64,000 bases of DNA, from the NCBI RefSeq assembly GCF_004327335.1, contig NZ_QJUO01000017.1:27989-91988 (forward strand), written 5' to 3'. The translations under genes were made by a program, and so were the position numbers. The notes under the pieces were generated by a model, which was given only the letters and a program-made list of their open reading frames with translations, was not told where the DNA came from and did no database searches. The stretch comes from Stutzerimonas kirkiae. Its GTDB lineage: Bacteria > Pseudomonadota > Gammaproteobacteria > Pseudomonadales > Pseudomonadaceae. Positions within the stretch are counted from its first letter, which is position 1. Every line of letters begins with the position of its first letter. This document shows positions 7,395-17,900 of the stretch, piece by piece.

Positions 7395-10238
7395 GTGTAC
7401 AAGAATCCATCTGCCAAACGACTGCACAGGCTCGCCCTCGGTATCAGCCTGGCCTTGCTTGCTCCTACCAACCTCATGGCCGCCACCAGCACGGAAAACG
7501 CCTACCTGGAACAGCGCCATCACTTCAACATCGCACCACAATCCTTGCCCGACGCCCTGCTGTCCTTCACCCAGCAGGCGGGGCTGCGCCTGAGCTTCGA
7601 CAGCGGGTTGATCCCGGACGATACGCCCTCGCCCGGCCTGCACGGTGAAATGAGTGTACAAAGCGCCCTGACCCGCCTGCTGGCAGGGCTGAACCTCACC
7701 TGGGAACGCCAGGGCGATGGCTCCCTGATGCTGCTACGCGGCCCCGAACAGGCTCAGAGCGTACTACTGCAGAACACCCTGGTGGTCGACCACGGGGCAC
7801 TGCCACAAGGCAACACCCGCTACGATAGCGAACACCTGCAGAGCATGCCCATCCGCCAGGGCCAGATCACCGAGGCGCTGCGCCAGCATCCGGCGGTCAG
7901 CTTCGACAGGAACTCGCTGAGCAGCAAGACGCCGGCTGACCTGGCCGCCGAGAACGTCTCGATCAACGGCGCCAAGTACTGGGACAACCGCTTCTCGGTC
8001 GATGGCGTAAGCATGAACAACGACATCAACCCCGGCGGCAGGACAGTGGCGGCCAACTCCTCGTTCACCGACCTGCCGGCCAACACCAGCCAGGGAATGA
8101 ACCTGGACATTTCGCTGCTGCAATCCCTCGAGGTCTACGACAGCAACGTGCCGGCCGAATACGGCGGCTTCACCGGCGGCGTGATCGACGCCCAGACCCG
8201 CCAACCCAAGCGCGAACTGTCCGGCAGCCTGTCGATGAGCATCGCCAGGGACAGTTGGACCGAGTACCACATCGACGACCGCTACCGCGACGACTTCTAC
8301 GACTCCGGTGCCGCCGACGGCAACGCCGATAGCCAGCCGAAGTTCCGTACCCTCACCTACCGTGCCACCCTCGAAGGGCACCCAAGCGAGAACCTCGGCC
8401 TGATCGGCAGTGTCGTGCGTCGCCAGTCGGATATCCAAGACAAGAACATCTACGCACGCGACCAGGCCAACAACGGCGTCAGCGCACCGACCCGCACCGA
8501 CCTCGCGCAGACGATCGACAACCTGTTCCTCAAGGGCGTCTGGCAAGTCAGCGACCGCCTGACGTTGGGCAGCACCCTGAACTACGCACCGCAGGAAGCC
8601 GAGTACTTCAACATCAACACCCTCGACGGCAGCTTCGAGATGGAGTCCGGCGGCCTGCAGACCATCTTCAATGCCGACTGGCAGGGTGGCTGGGGCACCT
8701 GGCACCACATCCTCGGCTGGTCGGAACTGGAACAGTCGCGGCAGAAAGGCGCTGACTACTTCAAGGCCTGGTACTACTCGGCGGACAAGGACTGGGCCGA
8801 CCCGACCCAGCGCTGGAACGCTGCCATGGAGGGCAGCTACGGCAACATCGAGCAGACCCAGAAGCGCCTCGGCTACGACCTCAAGCTCGACCTGCAACCC
8901 TTCCAGTTCGCCACCACGCAGCACAATGTCAAGCTCGGCGTGAACCTCGATCGAACCAAGGCCAGCTACGGTCGCGACAAGGAGTACATCCAGGCCAACG
9001 GTGTCGACCTGATCGCCACCGGCACCTGCACCACCGCCAGCGGCCGCCTCGACAGCGAGTACTGCTCCGCCTCGCCGGTACTGGCCAATCCCTTCACCCC
9101 CTGGGCGGACGGACAGGGCCAGATGTTCCGCCGCCTGTACTACTACGTGCCGGGCGAGATCGAAGCCGAGCAGGACTCCCTGGCCGTCTTCGTCGACGAC
9201 AGCATCCAGTGGCGCAACCTGAGCGTGCGCGCCGGCCTGCGCGCCGAGCGCAACGACTTCGCCCAGGACCTCAACCTGGCCCCGCGCCTGGTACTGAGCT
9301 GGGACGTACTGGGCAATGGCGGCACCCGCCTGATCGCCGGCGCCAACCGCTATTACGGCCGCGACATCTTCGATGTGCGCCTGCGCCAGGGTCGCGAAGG
9401 GCTGCGCTACTACGCACTGCGCGATACCGCCACCCTGGAATTCGGCGAGCGCGTGCTGGCCGCGAGGAACACCACCAACCTGGCCGACCTCAAGACCCCC
9501 TACGACGACGAACTGACCCTCGGCATCGAACAAGTGTTCTTCGACACCCTGTTCGCCCTGCGCTACGTCCAGCGCAACGGCGAAGACCAGTTGCATCGCC
9601 GCCCGGCGAGCAACGACGGCAGCCGCCCCGACCTGGCCACCACCTACTATGAGTACACCAATGATGGCAGTACCGACAGCAAGCACTACTACCTGACCAT
9701 CACCCCGTTGCGCACCCTGAGCCTGTACGGCACGCACACCGACGGCTCGCTGTCGTTCAGCTGGAGCGACATCGAGTCGAGCAACCGCTCCTACGACGAC
9801 GATTTCGACGAAACCCTGGTGCTGTACAAGGGCAAGCCGATCAGGGCCTATGAAATCCCGGTGGACAACTTCACCCGTCCCTGGTCCGCCCGGCTGGTCG
9901 CCAGTACGCGGATTCCCGCCCTCAACCTGACCCTCGGCAACTTCATCAACTGGCGCGACGGCTACTCCCAGGTCATCCGCAATGGCCGCACGCCCTACCA
10001 GGGGCAGAACATCTACAACTACGTAGAGAAGGATATCGGCTCGGCGCTGACCTGGGACATGCGCGCCGGCTGGGAACTGCCGCTGGGAAAAACCGAGGCC
10101 GCATTCGTCAATCTCGATGTGGGCAACCTGCTCAACCGCCGCAACACCATCGGCAGCAGCAGTAGCACCAGCCTCACCGCCGAGATCGACTACGAACTGG
10201 GGCGCAACTACACCCTGGAAGTGGGCTACCGCTTCTGA
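7395..10238 (+). CDS. TonB-dependent receptor with STN signalling domain
   Basis: A 947-residue outer-membrane transducer. The GTG at 7395 is preferred: AAGGAAG lies just upstream and it opens a signal peptide (HRLALGISLALLAPTNLMAA). Then come the STN domain (FNIAPQSLPDALLSFTQQAGLRLSFD), the plug (ENVSINGAKYWDNRFSVDGVSM, then YDSNVPAEYGGFTGGVIDA) and the barrel, ending in GYRF with the typical terminal phenylalanine. One cysteine pair (CTTASGRLDSEYC) may close an extracellular loop. The STN domain fits signalling through the upstream FecR and sigma factor. The ligand is not evident; the downstream rhodanese raises a sulfur-linked possibility. Confidence 0.93.
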   Translation: MYKNPSAKRLHRLALGISLALLAPTNLMAATSTENAYLEQRHHFNIAPQSLPDALLSFTQQAGLRLSFDSGLIPDDTPSPGLHGEMSVQSALTRLLAGLNLTWERQGDGSLMLLRGPEQAQSVLLQNTLVVDHGALPQGNTRYDSEHLQSMPIRQGQITEALRQHPAVSFDRNSLSSKTPADLAAENVSINGAKYWDNRFSVDGVSMNNDINPGGRTVAANSSFTDLPANTSQGMNLDISLLQSLEVYDSNVPAEYGGFTGGVIDAQTRQPKRELSGSLSMSIARDSWTEYHIDDRYRDDFYDSGAADGNADSQPKFRTLTYRATLEGHPSENLGLIGSVVRRQSDIQDKNIYARDQANNGVSAPTRTDLAQTIDNLFLKGVWQVSDRLTLGSTLNYAPQEAEYFNINTLDGSFEMESGGLQTIFNADWQGGWGTWHHILGWSELEQSRQKGADYFKAWYYSADKDWADPTQRWNAAMEGSYGNIEQTQKRLGYDLKLDLQPFQFATTQHNVKLGVNLDRTKASYGRDKEYIQANGVDLIATGTCTTASGRLDSEYCSASPVLANPFTPWADGQGQMFRRLYYYVPGEIEAEQDSLAVFVDDSIQWRNLSVRAGLRAERNDFAQDLNLAPRLVLSWDVLGNGGTRLIAGANRYYGRDIFDVRLRQGREGLRYYALRDTATLEFGERVLAARNTTNLADLKTPYDDELTLGIEQVFFDTLFALRYVQRNGEDQLHRRPASNDGSRPDLATTYYEYTNDGSTDSKHYYLTITPLRTLSLYGTHTDGSLSFSWSDIESSNRSYDDDFDETLVLYKGKPIRAYEIPVDNFTRPWSARLVASTRIPALNLTLGNFINWRDGYSQVIRNGRTPYQGQNIYNYVEKDIGSALTWDMRAGWELPLGKTEAAFVNLDVGNLLNRRNTIGSSSSTSLTAEIDYELGRNYTLEVGYRF

Positions 10239-10258
10239 TGGACCTTCAAGGAGTTTCC

Positions 10259-10927
10259 GTGAAATCTTTCATCCCCTGCGCACTGGGCCTTGCCCTGGCG
10301 CTCGGCGGTTGCGCGAGCAACCCCGACCGACAGCTCACCGAACGTCTCGCGGCCATGCCGTCCACGGCCGGGCATGAGCTGGCCCAGTCGCCGCTGGCCC
10401 TGCCCATCGAGGAACTGCGCCGCAACAGCCAGGCACCGGGCCGCATCGAGGTACGCCGTGGCCAGGCCGCGATCGCTTTCCAGGATTTCGAAAAAGTCCT
10501 GACCGGCCTGCGCCTGCCCCACGACGACGACGGCCAGCCGGCCATGCGCTCGCTCTCCTACCATGTCAGCCAGTCGCTGCTGGACCATTGCAATCAGGTC
10601 TGCGGGCTGAAGATCGCCGCCAACCAGGGCGTGCCCGGGCAATTCGTCACCTTCAACTGCGACGGCATGATCCTCAACCTGCGCGACTACTACCCGAGCC
10701 AGGGCAAGCAGGGCTTCTCCCTCAGCCGCGACCGCGTCAACCTGCTGATAGCCGGCCAGCCCGCCTGGCTGCAGCGCAGCGTCAGCGCCAACGGCCAGGG
10801 CGCCACCTTCCTCGCCTGGCAGGGCGCCGACCGCGGCTATGCGCTGTTCAGCGCCTCGGCGGAAGACGAAACCGCCACGCGCCTGGTAGAGCTGGCCAAC
10901 TCACTGAGTACGGGAGGGCAGCCATGA
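10259..10927 (+). CDS. Lipoprotein of unknown function in the TonB receptor operon
   Basis: A 222-residue protein I do not recognise. The GTG at 10259 has AAGGAG 5 bases upstream and gives a lipoprotein signal peptide with lipobox LGGC at about residue 18. The rest is soluble and has a cysteine cluster (HCNQVCGLKI, TFNCDG). It begins 20 bases after the receptor stop and its stop overlaps the rhodanese start by four bases, so it is translationally coupled. A role as periplasmic partner of the receptor is inference. Confidence 0.75.
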   Translation: MKSFIPCALGLALALGGCASNPDRQLTERLAAMPSTAGHELAQSPLALPIEELRRNSQAPGRIEVRRGQAAIAFQDFEKVLTGLRLPHDDDGQPAMRSLSYHVSQSLLDHCNQVCGLKIAANQGVPGQFVTFNCDGMILNLRDYYPSQGKQGFSLSRDRVNLLIAGQPAWLQRSVSANGQGATFLAWQGADRGYALFSASAEDETATRLVELANSLSTGGQP

Positions 10928-11832
10928 GCCTCGCCCGACCACTCATCGCCGCCCTGCTCTACCTGGCCGCCAGCGGCCTGCAAGCTTCGCCCCTGGTGGA
11001 TAGCGCCTGGCTGGAGAAGCACCTGCATGACGACAAGGTGAAAATCCTCGAAGTCAGCATGGTGCCGGAGCAGTTCGACTTCGGCCATATCCCCGGCGCG
11101 CACAACCTGGACTGGCACACCGACCTGGTCGACCCGCTGCGTCGCGACATCGCCAGTCGCGATGCCCTCCAGGCCCTGCTGCGCAAAGCCGGCGTTTCCC
11201 GGGGCGACACCCTGGTGCTCTACGGCGACAACCACAACTGGTTCGCCGCCTGGGGCGTCTGGGTGCTGGAAACCTATGGGCTCGGCAATGTGAAGCTGCT
11301 CGATGGCGGCCGGGTCAAATGGGAAGCCGAAGGCCGCCCGCTGACCCGCGAGGCCAGGCCGGCCGAACCCGGCGACCTGGCCCTCTCGCCACTCTCAGAG
11401 ACACATCGTGCACGCCTGGCGGACGTGGTCGCCATCGCCGAGGGAAAGGCGCCGGGCAAACTGGTGGATATCCGCTCGCCAGCCGAATACCAGGGCCAGG
11501 TGATCGCACCGCCCGGCTCCACCGAGCTGTCCATGCGCGCCGGGCACATCCCCGGCGCGGTCAACGTGCCCTGGGGCGAACTGGTGAACGAAGACGGTAC
11601 CTTCAAGTCGGTCGACGAGCTGCGCCGCATCTACCAGGCCGTCGGCATCGACGGCAGCACGCCGATCGTCACCTACTGCCGTATCGGCGAGCGTTCCAGC
11701 CACAGCTGGTTCGCCCTGGCCAGGCTGCTCGGCTACCCGACGCGCAACTACGACGGTTCCTGGACCGAATACGGCAACGCCGTCGGCGTGCCCATCGACA
11801 ACCCGTCCGGTCAGGTCTGGCGCGGGCTCTGA
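10924..11832 (+). CDS. Exported thiosulfate sulfurtransferase (tandem rhodanese)
   Basis: A 302-residue two-domain rhodanese that would move sulfane sulfur from thiosulfate or a related donor to an acceptor thiol or cyanide. A signal peptide (LIAALLYLAASGLQA) points to the periplasm. The N-terminal domain has FGHIPGAHNLDW but no catalytic cysteine (LYGDNHNW). The C-terminal domain has LVDIRSPAEYQG, GHIPGAVNVPW and the active loop CRIGERSS with the catalytic cysteine, as in thiosulfate sulfurtransferases. Its ATG overlaps the lipoprotein stop, placing it in the receptor operon, an unusual setting. Confidence 0.9.
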   Translation: MSLARPLIAALLYLAASGLQASPLVDSAWLEKHLHDDKVKILEVSMVPEQFDFGHIPGAHNLDWHTDLVDPLRRDIASRDALQALLRKAGVSRGDTLVLYGDNHNWFAAWGVWVLETYGLGNVKLLDGGRVKWEAEGRPLTREARPAEPGDLALSPLSETHRARLADVVAIAEGKAPGKLVDIRSPAEYQGQVIAPPGSTELSMRAGHIPGAVNVPWGELVNEDGTFKSVDELRRIYQAVGIDGSTPIVTYCRIGERSSHSWFALARLLGYPTRNYDGSWTEYGNAVGVPIDNPSGQVWRGL

Positions 11833-11889
11833 AGCCCCCCGGCGGAGCACACGCCGACCATACGGGAAATATCCCGCGGACTGACAAGA

Positions 11890-11913
11890 CCGCTCCGCCA
11901 GTCGAAGGAGCGG
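11890..11913. terminator. Hairpin between convergent rhodanese and tpsA
   Basis: CCGCTCC and GGAGCGG form a 7-bp stem with a 10-base loop in the gap between convergent genes. It lacks a T tract. Confidence 0.35.
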
Positions 11914-11971
11914 CCTCGGTCGCGAAGTTCTTGTGTCCGGCTGCGCCCGTCGTGACGAGCGCAGCCGCCGA

Positions 11972-14900
11972 TCAGCGCCCCTGCTCGATACGGATCTTGC
12001 CGGTGGACTGGATGGTCGCGGCAGTGCCGCTCTGCTCCCGACTGGCATCCAGCGAGAACTCCGCGCCGCTGCCGCTTTCCGTTGCACCATCCGCCGTCTC
12101 GCTTTCCGCGCTGGCGCCCAGCTCCAGCGACAGGCTGGACGAGGTGCTCTCGGCCTCCTTGAGCTGTACCTTGCCTCCAGCGCTCAACCCGACATCGCCG
12201 TCGGCCTCCACCTGGGTACCTTCCAGGGTGGTATCGCCGCCGGAGCGCACCTTGATGCTGCCTCCCGACGTGATCGAGCCGACCTGGGCCTGGTCGGAGT
12301 TCTCACGCTCCAGGCCGACTCCGGCGGAGGCCGACTTGCTACTGCCACCCTCATCGTCCCCGGAGGCACCCAGTTCCAGCGACAGGCTGTTCGCCGAACG
12401 GCTCTGCGTATCCCGCGCGGCGGCGAACTCGACATCGCCACCGGCATCGATCTGGGTGTCGCCGCCGCTGGACAGTTCGCTACCCTCGAAACGCGCATCG
12501 CCGGTAGTGCGGATGTTCAGCTTGCCGCCGGCGTTGATGCTGGCAGCCCTGGCAGTGGACGATGCCTCCTCCTCCGTCGCCCCATCGAACGCGACCGAAC
12601 CCTCGACACTGCCCACGCCAGCCTTGACCTCGGCTTCCGCTCCCCACTCGCTGCTGGAGCTGCTGCTGGTATCGCGGGCCGCCTGCACGTCCAGCGAACC
12701 GGCCTGGATATCGATATCCTCGCCGGCCTCGAACTGGGCGCCGACCAGGGTGGTCTTCTCCGTCGACTGCGAGGAAATGCTGCCGCCAGCCTTGAACGCG
12801 CTGGTGACAGCGGTGCTCGACTGGCTGCTTTCACTGCTCCGCTCGATCTCGGCCGAAGCCTTGGCCCCGTACCCGGCGGAGGCCTCCGTCCCATCCAGGC
12901 TGGCCTCGGCCTCGGCACCGGCATAGGCGCCGACCCGCACATCATGGCTATGCGACGACTCGCTCGAGTAACTCTGGTCGGAAACCGCTTCGTCGCGGAT
13001 CACCCGGGCCGACTGGCTGATATTGCCGCCCGCCTCGACCTGGGTGCCCTGGTCGACGATGGTGTCCTTGGCGGTACGGGAGAAATTGCCCCCGGAAGTG
13101 AAGGTGTTGGTCACCTGGGTGATATCGGTGCTGCTGCTGGACTCCATCTCGCTGTTCTGCCGCAGGCCGGCGCTGACCTCGGCAGAAGCGCTCGCCTCGG
13201 CGGAAACCCCGGCCTGCGGCTGGCCCAGGCCACTGGCATCGACCTCGGCCTCGGCGCTTGCCTTGGCCTCGGCGGAAGCCCCCGCATAGACCCCGATCGT
13301 GTGGGTTTCAGAGCTTTTGCTGCTGGTGCTGATGTCCTGCGCCGCCAGATTGCGGATATTGCCCGCGTCGATCTCCATATCACCGCCAGAGGACACCTCC
13401 GCGCCCTGGAAGGTCGCGTTGTCCTGCACCTTGAGGCGCATGTTGCCGCCAGAGCCCAGGGTCGAGGCGCTGTTGACCAGGTCGTAGCTGGATTCCTGCT
13501 CACGCTCGTAACGCAGGCCTGCGGTGGCCGTGCTCTCGGCGCTGGCATTGGCTTCGGCGCTGGCACTGGCGCTGCCCTTGCCGCTGGCCTCGGCTTCCGC
13601 CTTGGCGCTGGCTTTCGCCTCGGAGTCGACATAGATCCCTACCGAGGTCGTGGTGGTTTCGCTTTCGCTCCAGCTCTCGTTGCGTCCGGTCAGTACCTGG
13701 AGATCGCGCGCCTCGATATCGAGATCGCCCCCGGCCGCAACGTTCGAGCCCTGTACGGTGACGGTACCATCGCTCTTCATGCCCAGCGTGCCGCCGATGT
13801 TGAGGTTCGACGCCACGCTGGTGTTGCTGCCGGAGTTGGTGGTGCTGCGGCTGGTTTCCATCAGTTTCAGGTTGGTGCTGGCACTCGCGCCGGCCTCCGC
13901 CTCTGCCGAGGCCGAGGCTTCAAGCTCGGAGCCATCGGCCTCGGCACTCGCCGCCGCGCCGGCCCCGGTCTCGGTTTCGCGTTCCAGCTTCATGAAGGTG
14001 GTGGTTTCGACCAGCGTACTGGTGCGCTGCTCGTCCAGCCCATCGAGAATGCTGATGCCTTCCTTGCCCTCGAGGCTGGCGTCGCCGTCGATATTGACAT
14101 CCGAGCCCTGCAGGACGATCTGTTCGCCGGCCGCCACCTTGGCGTTGCCGCCGACATTGAGCGTGGAGCCCACATTGGTGCCGGTGAAATCGCTGGTCGT
14201 GGTGGTCTGGGTACCGTACAGGCCGCCCCCCACGCCAGCGCCGCTCACCGACTCCTGGGTTTCGACGGTGAGCTTGTCCTGCCGGGCGATGACGTTGAAA
14301 CTGCCGCCGGCATCGGCATCCAGATCGCCACCGACATCGACCTGGCTGCCCGCGATGGTGGTATCGCCCCCACTACGGGTACTCAGGTTGCCTTCGATAT
14401 CCAGTTGCGAGCCGATATTCGTCTCGCGACTGACCGAGATACGGCTGCTGCTCCCCTCGAACGCATCACCGCTCTTACTGGAGCGGGTGCTGGTGTTCTT
14501 GTCGACGATGGTATCGACGATGATATCGCCACCAGCCGCCAGCGAGGCGCTGCCTTCGGCACTGACGCTGGCGCCGATCACCTCGACGTTGCGCGCCGCG
14601 TCCAGGCTCAGGTTGCCCGTGGACTGGATGGCGGCAGTCTTGCCAATGGCCGTGGTGTAGGTCGTATCGTCGCCCTGGCCGATGGCCAGGGTTTCGTTGC
14701 GGATACTGCCCTCGCTGGATGTCAGGCTGACATCGCCGCCCTTGAGCGTACCGCTGGTGTTGCGGATATCGCCGGTCGTGTTCACTGTCAGGCTGTCGCT
14801 GCCGGAAATGGTGCCACCGGTATTGCTCAGCCCATCGCCGGAGATATCGACACTGCCGGCGGCGATCACGGCACCCGCATCGAGTGCCGCGACCGTGCTG

Positions 14901-17900
14901 GCGGCCAGGTAGACCCTGGGCGCCAGCACCTTCTGGCCATTGACCTCGACTTCTTCCATCCACACGATGTCTTCGCTCAGCGCGGCGAGCTGTTCGGCGC
15001 TCGGCGTCTGGCCGAACACCAGGCCGAGCGCCTGGCCCTGGTTGTAGGCCTGGTCCATCAGTCGCTGCATCTGGTCGGCTTCATTGTCGTAGCCGGCGAT
15101 CACGTTGTTGCCGGTCTGCTCGATCAGTTGCTGGCGAATCAGATAGGCCTCGTAATTGGCATCACCCAGGCGTTGCTGCACAGTGTCCGGGTTGAAGCCA
15201 TAGCGCTCGGCCAGGTAGTTGGAACCGACGAAATCCGAACCGACCGCATAGAGCGGGTTGCTTTCCACCAGGTACTTGGCCGCCGGGTCCTTGCTGGTAA
15301 TGAAATTGCCGTTGGGGTTGCTCGGCAGGCTGATCTGCGCGCTGGCGTTCGGGGTGTTGATCGAGCCGCTCTGCAGGCCCGCCTGGCTGACCAGATCCGG
15401 GTCGTCCGCCCAGGGCGAGCCGACGTTCTCCAGGGTGCCGCCGCTGAAGGTGAAGGTGCTGGCATAGATACCCGCACCGCTGCGACCGATGACGGTAGCC
15501 CCGCTGAGTTTGCCGCCCTGCACGGCCAGCGCGCGGGCCTCATCGGTGAGTGCCGAAGGCCAGCTACCCGTTTCGATGTGCCGGGTACTGGTCCAGCCTG
15601 GCCCCGGGCTCCAGTTGTCCCAGTGATAATAGTCATCGTCCGGGCTGTTCGGCAGGTCGTCGTCACGGCCGCTGCAGCCCGCCGGCGCGCCAACGTAACA
15701 GAACACATCCGGGTCGGTACGTGCCCAGGCGATGAAATCGTCGTTACCCGAGGACTCATCCTCGATGCGAATCCAGCGCAGCACTTTTTCGTAGCGATAG
15801 AGCGCCAGCTCCTCGTTGCGGAAAATACCGCTACCGCTGATTTCGAGGTTCGGTGCGGACAGCACGCCGACTTTGTTCAGGCCGCTGGAGCCGTACTCGA
15901 TCGTCAGTTTGCTGCCGGCACCGTTGGCGATGATCTGGGCCTTCTGCAACGCCCGCAGTTGATCCAGGGTCAGCCCGACCAGTTGCTCATCGTAGGAATA
16001 GGCTTCGTCGATAAGCCAGGCGTTCATGCCATTTTCCTGGCTGATGCCGCCTTCGTTGGCGATCTGGTCATTGCTGATCTCGCCGTTATAGGTCGGCGAA
16101 CCATCCCGCTTGCTCAGGCTGCCGCCACTCCAGAGCGTTTCGTTGACGAAGGATTGGCTGACCTCGAGGTGGATATCACCGACACCGACGATGGCGCCAT
16201 TGTTGACGAAGTGCGTGCTTTCGCTGGTGATGCCGCCGTTGCTGTCGACCGTGCCGCTGCTCTGGTTATGCACCTTGTCGCCGGCCTTCAGCGAGAGATG
16301 CTCACCGGCATACAGGGCGCCGGCGTTGTCGATGGCGACGCTGGCTTCCAGGCTCAGTTCTTCCCGCGAGGAAATGCCTGCGGTGTTGCTGTTGCTGATC
16401 GACGCGGCCTTGACCTGCAGCGCAGCGGCGGCATGTATCAGGTTGTCGTTGTCCAGGTTGCCACCGGCCTGTATCTCGCCCGCGCCGCCCCCCAACAAGC
16501 GGCCAGCGTGCTCGATGTCGCCCACGGCCCGCACCGAGAAATCACCCGCGCTCTTGAGTTCGGTGGCGCCACCGGTACTGATCGACTGGGCGGCATCCAG
16601 CGCCAGCGCACCCGAACTCTGCACACTGGCCTGGTTCAATTGCAGGGCGCCGTGCGTGCTGGTCAAGGTCAGCGACTTGCCGTCGGCCTGCTCGTCGGCA
16701 CCGCTGTAGAGGCGCGCCGCGTCATCGAGCGCCAGGCTGGAGGCACGAATGGACAGGTCGTCGCCGGCCCCCCAGGTACTGCCGGAGATCCGGCTGGCCG
16801 CGCCAGTCTCGATGCGGGCGTCACGGCCGGCATAGCGCTGGCCGTCACCGCCGTCGTCCAGGCTGTCGGCTGTCAACAGCACATCGCGGGCGGCAGTCAG
16901 GGTCGCGTCATCCAGGCTCAGCGTGCCCTCCGTAGCGCTCAGGGCCAGGTCACGACCCGCGGTCAACTGGCTGGCCGCGCCTTCGACGCGGATCGCCTGG
17001 CCAGCCGCCGCACTGCTGAGGGCCAGGTCGCCAGCGGCGCTGAGGCTGGTATTGATCTCGATCCGCCCGGCGGCATCGAGCACGAAGTCGTCGGCACTGG
17101 CCGCCGCCTCGCCGCGCATGCGCACGCCAACGCCACCCTCGGTCGCGATCAGGCGGATGCGCTGGGCATACATACCGCCCAGGGCGCTGGAGTCGATGGC
17201 ATACAACGGCGCATCGTCCGTCGTTTCCTGCGCGCTGGCGCTGCGCTCGGCATAGTCGTAGTCGTTGCTGCCGGCCACCACCTGCAGGTCATTGCCGTTG
17301 ATCTGTCCGTCGATCTTCACCTGCCGCGCCAGCAGGTCGAGGACCTGCTGGTTGCGCCCATCCAGGCCATTGCCCTCCACCAGGATGTCGCCCTGGCGCA
17401 CCTGGAAGCCGGCCAGCGCACCGTTGCCGCCGATCACCGGCGTACCGGTGGTCAGGGTGGCGCGGTCGGTGTTGATGAACCCGCAACCGGAGCAGGTGAT
17501 GCCATAGGGGTTGGCGACGATCACGTCGGCCTTGCCGCCGACCACTTCGGTATAGCCACCGAGGCTGGAACGGTTGGGTGCCACCACCTCGTTGAGGATC
17601 ACCCGCGCCTCGTTGGTCAGATTGACGTTCGGCACCAGTTGCCCCGCGAGTTGCGACTGCAGGGCACCGGCCTGGCTCAATACCGAGTTGTTATTGAGCA
17701 CCTGGCCGCTGGCGTCGACGTTGTAGTGGATATAACGGTTGTGCGACAGGCCGGCGGCGTTGGCGGTGGCGATGTCGATCACCTGCACGCCGTTGGGTGC
17801 GTTGAACACCTGGGTATTGCCCGAGGCCACCTCGACGCCGGCGGCCATGGCCGAGTCGATGAACAGCGCGGCGCTCAGCGCCCCGAGCACGAAGACGCCG

